Shown: positions 6,105 to 10,270 of the stretch, piece by piece
Layout of the letters: every line of letters starts with the position of its first letter
How positions within the stretch are numbered: position 1 is the stretch's first letter
From: an uncultured Bacteroidales bacterium
GTDB taxonomy: Bacteria; Bacteroidota; Bacteroidia; Bacteroidales; Bacteroidaceae
Reading direction: 5' to 3'
Assembly: GCA_902803195.1 (NCBI GenBank)
Contig: CADCOX010000270.1
Span: 1-10,270, forward strand
DNA: 10,270 nucleotides
The notes under the pieces: model-generated
What the model was told of the DNA's origin: nothing
The model's input: only the letters and a program-made list of their open reading frames with translations
The model's database searches: none
Program-made: the position numbers and the translations under genes

Positions 6105-8630
6105 TGCCGTACGCACTCCCCGTCTTTATCTATGCGCACCGCTCCCCTCGATGACGCTGCATGGGACGCCGCCCAATGGCTATCAGCCGCCAATGCCCCT
6201 GTGGCTATAGGCTCCATTGATGAGGGCAAGAACAGCTGCTCTGCCGAGGGTGCCAGCTGGTTCCTCACCACCCTTCGCAACGAGCAGAATATCTTCAGTG
6301 CTCGATGGATGACCACGAGCCTCGGCGTCTTTGACCTCTATGTCAACGGCAAGCGTATTGGCGATGAAGTGTTGAAGCCTGGTTTCACTCACCCAAAGAA
6401 GACACGCCGTACCTTCACCTACGACATCACCTCTGCCTTGAACCGCAAAGCTGGTCAGGAGAATGTCCTCTCCGCACAGGTCACCCCGGGGTGGTGGGCT
6501 GATAAGATTGTCACGCCTAATGGCAACGAAGGCATGCTCGGTCATAAGTGTGCTTTCCGTGGCGTGTTAGAGGTGACCTATGACAATGGTACTAGCAAAC
6601 GCTACTTCACCAACACCACGGACTGGAAGGCTGGCATCGCTGGTCCTGTCCAGCACGCGGGCATCTTCGAAGGCGAGCGCTACGATGCCCGTCGTCCTAT
6701 GGGCTTCATGACTACAGACCTACTGACGGCGCCTGAGGTGAACACTGAGTTCAGCGGTGAACTGTTGCCATCGGATGGTGCCGAAATTTACCTCCGCCAT
6801 GACATCGCACTACCTACAGTCAAGGCCTACGTCTACAAGGATGTTCAAGGTGCTACCGACGATGCCTATGGGAAAGTTGTCATAGACCGCGAATACGGTC
6901 CGAAAGACGAGATCCTCCTCCATGCAGGCGAGACGTTGGTCGTCGACTTCGGTCAGAACGCAGCAGCTGTGCCCGCTTTCGTCTTCAAGGCATCTACGGG
7001 CACTACCCTCACCTGCCTCCCAGGTGAGTTACTCAATGATGGCAATGGTTCCAAGAAGCGTGGCATGGATGGGCCCGAGGGAAGTGTTCACCGCACCAAC
7101 CTTCGCACACATCAACACCACATGCGCCTCACCTACACCTTCGACTTCGCTGATGGTTTCGTCTCCTATTGCCCTCGCACCACCTTCTTCGGTTATCGCT
7201 ACGCCGCCATCACGGCAACGGGCGACGTGCGGTTTGCCAACATCCAGTCCATCCCTGTCTCTTCCATCAGTCAACAATTAGAAACAGGCCGCATCCTCAC
7301 GGGCAACACCGCCATCAACCGTCTCATCGCCAACACGCTTTGGGGCATGCGCAGCAACTACCTCTCCGTACCTACCGACTGTCCACAGCGCAACGAGCGT
7401 CAGGGTTGGACAGCCGATACACAGGTGTTCACTGAGACGGGTACCTTCTTTGCCAATACCGACCGTTTCTTCCACAAATGGATGCGTGATATGCGCGACA
7501 CGCAGAGTCCTACAGGTGGCTTCCCTGGCGTAGCCCCTTGGGGACAATATGGCGATGCGGGCATGATGCGCTTGGGGTGGGCCGATGCCGGTATCATCGT
7601 ACCTTGGACTGTCTGGAAGCAGTTTGGCGATGCCAGCATCATCGACGAGAACTGGGAAGCCATGAACCGTTATATGACGCACATCAACGAGACCCACTAC
7701 GACCACGAGGCGCTCAGTTCCGAGAATGGCAACTATCAGTGGGCCGATTGGCTCAGCTACGAACCGCTCGAGAGCTGTAGCGGACGTGGCTTTGAACGTG
7801 GGCAACCACGTCCCGATGCAATCACTTACTGGAGTTATCTCAGCGCCAACTACTGGGCCATCGATGCTACGTACATGAGCGATATGGCTGCAGCCACAGG
7901 ACGTGATGCTGCGCCCTATAAACAGATGGCTGACGAGGCACGTGCCTATCTGCGCGAACATTTCCTTAACGATGATGGCACGTTCCGTTGCGAGATCCTC
8001 AACACCATGCAGACGCCGACTCTCTTCGCCCTCCGCAACCATCTCGTCAGCGGCGAGGCCAAAGAGAAGATGATTGCGCGCCTGCGCGAGAACTTCGCTG
8101 CTCACGATGGCTGCCTGCAGACAGGTTTCCTCGGCACCAGCATCCTCATGAAGACGCTCACCGAAAATGGCATGTCTGATCTCGCTTACGACCTCCTCTT
8201 CCAGCGCAAGAACCCCAGCTGGCTATATTCGGTTGACAATGGTGCCACCACCATCTGGGAACGATGGAACAGTTACACCATCGACGAAGGCATTGGACCA
8301 CAGGGCATGAACAGTTTCAACCATTATGCCTATGGGTGCGTCTGCCAGTGGATTTGGGAGACGGCTGCTGGTATCGCTGCAGACCCTGCAGCACCCGGTT
8401 TCCGCCACATCTTCATGCGTCCCATCCCTGACCATCGTCTAGGCCATCTCGATGCTGTCTATGAATCTGCCGCTGGCACCATCAAGAGTTCTTGGTACTA
8501 TAAAGGCGACCAATGGCATTGGCAGTTCACCATCCCCAAAGGCTCTTCTGCTCTCGTCTTCCTGCCCGATGGCAGCCGTCCCCAGCAGTATGCCAGTGGT
8601 ACCCACAAGATCCGCATCACCCTCCCGTAA
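5970..8630 (+). CDS. GH78 alpha-L-rhamnosidase, predicted lipoprotein
   Basis: The protein has 886 residues. Residues 1-46 form an unusual lipoprotein signal: about 25 residues partly encoded by the 30-bp hairpin repeat (TVPDGSPSG), then a Leu/Phe/Ser helix, then the lipobox LSSC with Cys46. The mature part follows the GH78 plan: N-terminal rhamnosidase domain (YVNGKRIGDEVLKPGFTHP, then PGWWADKIV), a beta-sandwich with VVDFGQNAA, the (alpha/alpha)6 barrel with TDCPQRNERQGWTADTQVF (469-487), and WERW at 763-766 before the C-terminal beta domain. By analogy with characterised GH78 enzymes, Glu476 is the likely general acid and Glu764 the likely base. It removes terminal alpha-L-rhamnose from plant or microbial glycans, probably at the cell surface or in the periplasm. 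An in-frame TAA at 5940-5942 rules out an earlier start. The next ATG (6132) would lose the signal. No SusC/SusD partner is in view. Confidence 0.93.
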   Translation: MSHPSLFPTATVPDGSPSGASRPSLPFFPLLSFALLLSFSLFLSSCRTHSPSLSMRTAPLDDAAWDAAQWLSAANAPVAIGSIDEGKNSCSAEGASWFLTTLRNEQNIFSARWMTTSLGVFDLYVNGKRIGDEVLKPGFTHPKKTRRTFTYDITSALNRKAGQENVLSAQVTPGWWADKIVTPNGNEGMLGHKCAFRGVLEVTYDNGTSKRYFTNTTDWKAGIAGPVQHAGIFEGERYDARRPMGFMTTDLLTAPEVNTEFSGELLPSDGAEIYLRHDIALPTVKAYVYKDVQGATDDAYGKVVIDREYGPKDEILLHAGETLVVDFGQNAAAVPAFVFKASTGTTLTCLPGELLNDGNGSKKRGMDGPEGSVHRTNLRTHQHHMRLTYTFDFADGFVSYCPRTTFFGYRYAAITATGDVRFANIQSIPVSSISQQLETGRILTGNTAINRLIANTLWGMRSNYLSVPTDCPQRNERQGWTADTQVFTETGTFFANTDRFFHKWMRDMRDTQSPTGGFPGVAPWGQYGDAGMMRLGWADAGIIVPWTVWKQFGDASIIDENWEAMNRYMTHINETHYDHEALSSENGNYQWADWLSYEPLESCSGRGFERGQPRPDAITYWSYLSANYWAIDATYMSDMAAATGRDAAPYKQMADEARAYLREHFLNDDGTFRCEILNTMQTPTLFALRNHLVSGEAKEKMIARLRENFAAHDGCLQTGFLGTSILMKTLTENGMSDLAYDLLFQRKNPSWLYSVDNGATTIWERWNSYTIDEGIGPQGMNSFNHYAYGCVCQWIWETAAGIAADPAAPGFRHIFMRPIPDHRLGHLDAVYESAAGTIKSSWYYKGDQWHWQFTIPKGSSALVFLPDGSRPQQYASGTHKIRITLP

Positions 8631-8640
8631 ATTTTTGATT

Positions 8641-8874
8641 CCGAAAATAGACGAAAAAACGAAAAAGGACGAAAAATTAGAGTTTACAACGCACTCGATT
8701 AACGGGATGATGCCCTATGGGCAGGAGGTCTTGAGGTTTGCCACTCTGAGAACTTGTTTTCAAGATGGCAACCTCTAAATCTCCTTAGGCTCAATGCCAA
8801 AGCCATGCCTATCCCGTTCATCGCGACGCATAAAAAAAGATTTTCGTTGTTTTCGTCATTTCCGTTATTTTCGG
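8641..8874. repeat. Inverted-end structured repeat element A
   Basis: This 234-bp element begins CCGAAAAT and ends ATTTTCGG, which are exact inverted ends within a longer, imperfect inverted repeat of about 35 bp made of GACGAAAA/TTTTCGTC-like units. GATT flanks it on both sides (8637-8640 and 8875-8878) and could be a 4-bp target duplication. Its centre (8696-8823, 128 bp) can pair as an outer stem, CGAT-t-AACGGGAT with ATCCCGTT-c-ATCG, which encloses three hairpins: TGCCC-TAT-GGGCA (8711-8723), GGTTTGCCA with TGGCAACC (8735-8773, inner CTTG-TTTT-CAAG), and TAGGC with GCCTA (8786-8811). Positions 8735-8807 are identical to 9015-9087. No protein is encoded. Confidence 0.8.
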
Positions 8875-8888
8875 GATTTAATAATATT

Positions 8889-8917
8889 CTCCACGTATCA
8901 CGCGTATCTGCACGGAT
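8889..8917 (-). repeat. 30-bp motif, copy 1 (inverted orientation)
   Basis: On the minus strand this ends GATACGTGGAG and matches the copy at 9226-9255 at about 24 of 29 positions. It lies in the spacer between elements A and B, in the opposite orientation to the other two copies. Confidence 0.65.
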
Positions 8918-8928
8918 TTTATTGTGGT

Positions 8929-9214
8929 TCCCGAAAAAAGACGAAAAAGGACGAAAATTTAGTGTTAACAACGTAATCGATTAACGGGATGGCCCCTTGG
9001 GCAGGAGATTCATGGGTTTGCCACTCTGAGAACTTGTTTTCAAGATGGCAACCTCTAAATCTCCTTAGGCTCAATGCCAAAGCCATGAGCCTATTCCGTT
9101 CATCGCAACGCCAATAGAGGTTTTGGATTTAGATAGATACGTGTAAATCCTCGTGATACGAGGAGATTATATAGAATATTTTCGTTGTTTTCGTTATTTT
9201 CGAATTTTTCGGGA
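8929..9214. repeat. Inverted-end structured repeat element B
   Basis: This second copy of the family is in the same orientation as A, 280 bp further on. Its exact inverted ends are TCCCGAAAAA (8929-8938) and TTTTTCGGGA (9205-9214). The centre (8978-9105) is again 128 bp and keeps every stem. In the outer stem ATTCCGTT replaces ATCCCGTT, so a G-C pair becomes G-U. The first hairpin loop is CTT instead of TAT with the GCCC/GGGC stem kept. The third stem is longer: TAGGCTC (9066-9072) with GAGCCTA (9087-9093). It has about 65 extra bases between the core and right end, holding one copy of the 30-bp motif. No clear target duplication is seen. Confidence 0.8.
9136..9165 (+). repeat. 30-bp motif, copy 2
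   Basis: It begins GATACGTG and contains ATCCTCGTGATACGAGGAG. It matches 9226-9255 at 26 of 30 positions. The internal CTCGT-GAT-ACGAG can form a small hairpin. It lies inside element B, between the folded core and the right inverted end. Confidence 0.7.
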
Positions 9215-9225
9215 TGCAAATAAAA

Positions 9226-9255
9226 GATACGTGAAGATCCTCGCGATACGTGGAG
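9226..9255 (+). repeat. 30-bp motif, copy 3
   Basis: It begins GATACGTG and contains ATCCTCGCGATACGTGGAG. It starts 12 bases after the right end of element B, which suggests that the motif and the inverted-end elements tend to occur together. Confidence 0.7.
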
Positions 9256-9273
9256 ACTCATTTCTTGCATGCA

Positions 9274-9338
9274 GTGCCTCGGCAAAGACACTCAGTCTTT
9301 CCCTCGTAGCCACCCGTGCGCTTGCCGAGACACTCAGT
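9274..9338. repeat. Paired GTGC-N8-AGACACTCAGT repeats
   Basis: GTGC followed after eight bases by AGACACTCAGT occurs at 9274-9296 and again at 9316-9338. The two differ in the eight-base middle, where CTCGGCAA (9278-9285) and TTGCCGAG (9322-9329) are exact reverse complements. AAAGAC-ACTCA-GTCTTT (9284-9300) is also a 6-bp hairpin, about 90 bases past the hicB stop. It might end the hicAB mRNA, though no T-run follows on the minus strand. The rest of 9256-9390 shows nothing recognisable. Confidence 0.6.
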
Positions 9339-9390
9339 TCTCAGAAATGCTCCGCGTTACCATTAAAATAACCGTTGAAAGCCTTCCCAA

Positions 9391-9735
9391 TTAGCCCTTG
9401 ACCATCTCCACTTCGCGACTCACCACCCTATTGATGAAATCATTGATGGTTGTGCCGGATTCAGCTGCAGCCATGGCGACTTTCCAATGAAGGTCTGAAG
9501 TCATACGAATGACAAACTTGCCACTATAGGGCTTACTGGGTGCCACACCTCGTTCGGCACAACTTTGAAGATAAGTGTCAATAGCACCTTCAAAATCTTT
9601 TCGGAGTTCTGGAATAGAATCACCTTCATAAGTGATGTAGACCTTGTTCAAACCAAGAACTTTGCCATAGAGACACTTATCCTCATCGCTGTATTCAACA
9701 CTTCCAGTGTAGCCTTTATACATTAATGTACCCAT
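9391..9735 (-). CDS. hicB: HicB-family antitoxin
   Basis: The protein has 114 residues. The N-terminal part, YKGYTGSVEYSDEDKCLYGK and then YEGDSIPELRKDFEGAIDTYL, is the degenerate RNase-H-like HicB fold that binds the HicA toxin. The C-terminal part, SGKFVIRMTSDLHWKVAMAA with SGTTINDFINRVV, is a ribbon-helix-helix DNA-binding domain, so this antitoxin should also repress its own operon. I chose the ATG at 9735. A GTG directly before it at 9738 overlaps the hicA stop (TAGTGATG), but AGGAGA at 9747-9742 is spaced six bases from the ATG, which favours it. That is a clear Shine-Dalgarno, unusual for this window. Base composition is visibly more AT-rich than in the left-hand genes, which suggests transfer. 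Confidence 0.92.
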   Translation of the reverse strand: MGTLMYKGYTGSVEYSDEDKCLYGKVLGLNKVYITYEGDSIPELRKDFEGAIDTYLQSCAERGVAPSKPYSGKFVIRMTSDLHWKVAMAAAESGTTINDFINRVVSREVEMVKG

Positions 9736-9737
9736 CA

Positions 9738-10025
9738 CTAATCTCCTTTCTTTGAATCGTAGAATTTCTCAATTAATTTATTGTTAGCAACAAATGCATG
9801 AAGTTGCTTCATCACATAGCTTTTTATCATGTTACCAGGATGTGGTTTATGCATGATGTACGAACTCTGCCCATCATTACTGACAAACTCAACACGTGAA
9901 CCAGATGTCGAACCTTTGTTACTTTCGGAAAAGCCAAAGATACCAAACAATCGTCGGACTTCATCGTAGGTAAAGTCCCTTGGCGATGCTAAAAATCGTT
10001 GAATCAGTTTCTCTTTTGTTCCCAT
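9738..10025 (-). CDS. hicA: HicA-family toxin (mRNA interferase)
   Basis: The protein has 95 residues and a double-stranded RNA-binding-like fold expected from the family. It has an N-terminal helix (KEKLIQRFLASP), GFSESNKGSTSGSRVEF (31-47) and the strongly conserved HKPHPGN (59-65) before the last helix (IKSYVMKQL). HicA toxins cleave mRNA in the cytosol until HicB neutralises them. Canonical short HicA proteins carry the catalytic His in GSH; here that place reads GSR, as in the subgroup whose hallmark is HKPHPG. Activity therefore cannot be judged from that motif alone. The stop codon touches the hicB start region, so the two are translationally coupled, with toxin first, the usual hicAB order. 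The ATG at 10025 is preceded by a -7 box at 10049-10042. Confidence 0.92.
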   Translation of the reverse strand: MGTKEKLIQRFLASPRDFTYDEVRRLFGIFGFSESNKGSTSGSRVEFVSNDGQSSYIMHKPHPGNMIKSYVMKQLHAFVANNKLIEKFYDSKKGD

Positions 10026-10041
10026 ATTGCTATTTGTTCGA

Positions 10042-10078
10042 CAAAGATATCAATTTTAGTATCATTAGCCACTAAAAT
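10042..10078 (-). promoter_or_regulatory. hicAB promoter and candidate operator
   Basis: On the minus strand TATCTTTG (10049-10042) matches TAnnTTTG exactly and lies 16 bases before the hicA ATG. Directly upstream is a perfect inverted repeat, ATTTTAGT (10053-10060), ten bases, ACTAAAAT (10071-10078). It overlaps where the -33 box should be. HicB ribbon-helix-helix proteins bind palindromes in their own promoters, so this is the likely operator. No clear TTTG -33 box is seen. Confidence 0.6.
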
Positions 10079-10095
10079 GACTATACTTTTTACTT

Positions 10096-10119
10096 AATGT
10101 ATGCTGAATAACATACATT
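10096..10119. promoter_or_regulatory. Second palindrome upstream of hicAB
   Basis: AATGTATG (10096-10103), eight bases, CATACATT (10112-10119) is an exact inverted repeat 17 bases beyond the first palindrome. The half-sites differ from the first, so it may belong to another regulator or be a weak hairpin. The A/T-rich setting makes chance possible. Confidence 0.35.
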
Positions 10120-10182
10120 TGGGGCTATAGCAATTGATTATTCCACATCAATCTCTCTAAAACAGTCTACGCAGTAATTAAT

Positions 10183-10222
10183 AAGCCCGCCCCTGTTCCA
10201 ACAATAGAACCGAGGCGGGCTT
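10183..10222 (-). terminator. Strong hairpin terminator at right edge
   Basis: AAGCCCGCC (10183-10191) pairs perfectly with GGCGGGCTT (10214-10222), and inner GTTC (10195-10198) pairs with GAAC (10207-10210). On the minus strand it directly follows the stop codon of the gene entering from the right, and TATTAATTA follows. On the plus strand TCATTTCA follows. It most likely ends that minus-strand gene and insulates hicAB from it. Confidence 0.75.
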
Positions 10223-10270
10223 TCATTTCAATGTCTTCTGTCTGATTATGTTCTTAATATGCTTGATTTC
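10223..10270 (-). CDS. C-terminal end of a minus-strand gene, cut by window edge
   Basis: One minus-strand frame is open from the window edge for 15 codons (EIKHIKNIIRQKTLK) and ends in TGA at 10225-10223, touching the hairpin arm. The other two minus-strand frames meet stops early. A stop placed right at a terminator supports a real gene end. The tail is basic. Too little is present to name a family. Confidence 0.45.
   Translation of the reverse strand, partial: EIKHIKNIIRQKTLK

Noticed and set aside
7376..7432. Changed catalytic motif in the rhamnosidase (NER rather than DER)
   Set aside because: The general-acid Glu and the following Asp are kept, and Asn at this place also occurs in GH78 proteins as I recall them, so loss of activity is not indicated.
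8641..9255. CRISPR array
   Set aside because: The repeated blocks are few, unequal in length, carry inverted ends and are not separated by uniform unique spacers; no cas gene is near.
9100..9291. Small minus-strand protein with Asn/Glu repeats, and other short frames in 8631-9390
   Set aside because: They translate the TTTTCGTT-type repeat ends and have no start signal or conserved domain.

Overview
The window looks like the chromosome of a Bacteroidales bacterium, most likely in or near Prevotellaceae. Four candidate -7 elements, in front of panB, the flippase, nadE and hicA, fit the Bacteroidetes form TAnnTTTG (or TAnnTTTTG-like TACTTTTG), and a fifth at the rubrerythrin gene is a near match. 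Shine-Dalgarno sequences are mostly absent. The gene content also fits: a reverse-order rubrerythrin, a two-domain glutamine-dependent NAD synthase, a surface GH78 alpha-L-rhamnosidase lipoprotein, and long pyrimidine-rich spacers. The assignment rests on protein character and promoter form, not on a database match.

Layout. At the left edge is the N-terminal third of panB (pantothenate/CoA synthesis) on the minus strand. It diverges from a plus-strand pair, a Wzx-type polysaccharide flippase (381-1886) and a GT2 glycosyltransferase (1900-2883), which probably act together in surface polysaccharide or O-antigen assembly. A 333-bp spacer follows, holding a pyrimidine tract, a 30-bp hairpin repeat and a terminator-like hairpin. 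Next come a minus-strand rubrerythrin (3217-3771) and a divergent plus-strand nadE (3970-5898), whose shared promoter region contains a perfect palindrome. A 7-bp tandem repeat array and a purine-free leader precede a GH78 alpha-L-rhamnosidase lipoprotein (5970-8630). The second copy of the 30-bp hairpin repeat lies inside that gene's signal-peptide coding region.

The 760-bp stretch 8631-9390 has no credible gene. It is built from repeats: two related elements with inverted ends, sharing a 73-bp identical block, and three copies of a separate 30-bp motif. The centre of both elements can fold into the same three-hairpin junction. Right of this is a more AT-rich hicA-hicB toxin-antitoxin operon on the minus strand, with palindromes upstream. 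The right edge has a strong hairpin and the last 15 codons of a minus-strand gene that enters from outside.

The genes do not form one pathway: they are housekeeping (panB, nadE), oxidative stress (rubrerythrin), envelope (flippase and glycosyltransferase), glycan degradation (GH78) and a toxin-antitoxin module. The most unusual content is in the repeats: the hairpin-plus-pyrimidine-tract element that has become part of a lipoprotein signal peptide, and the paired structured elements before hicAB.
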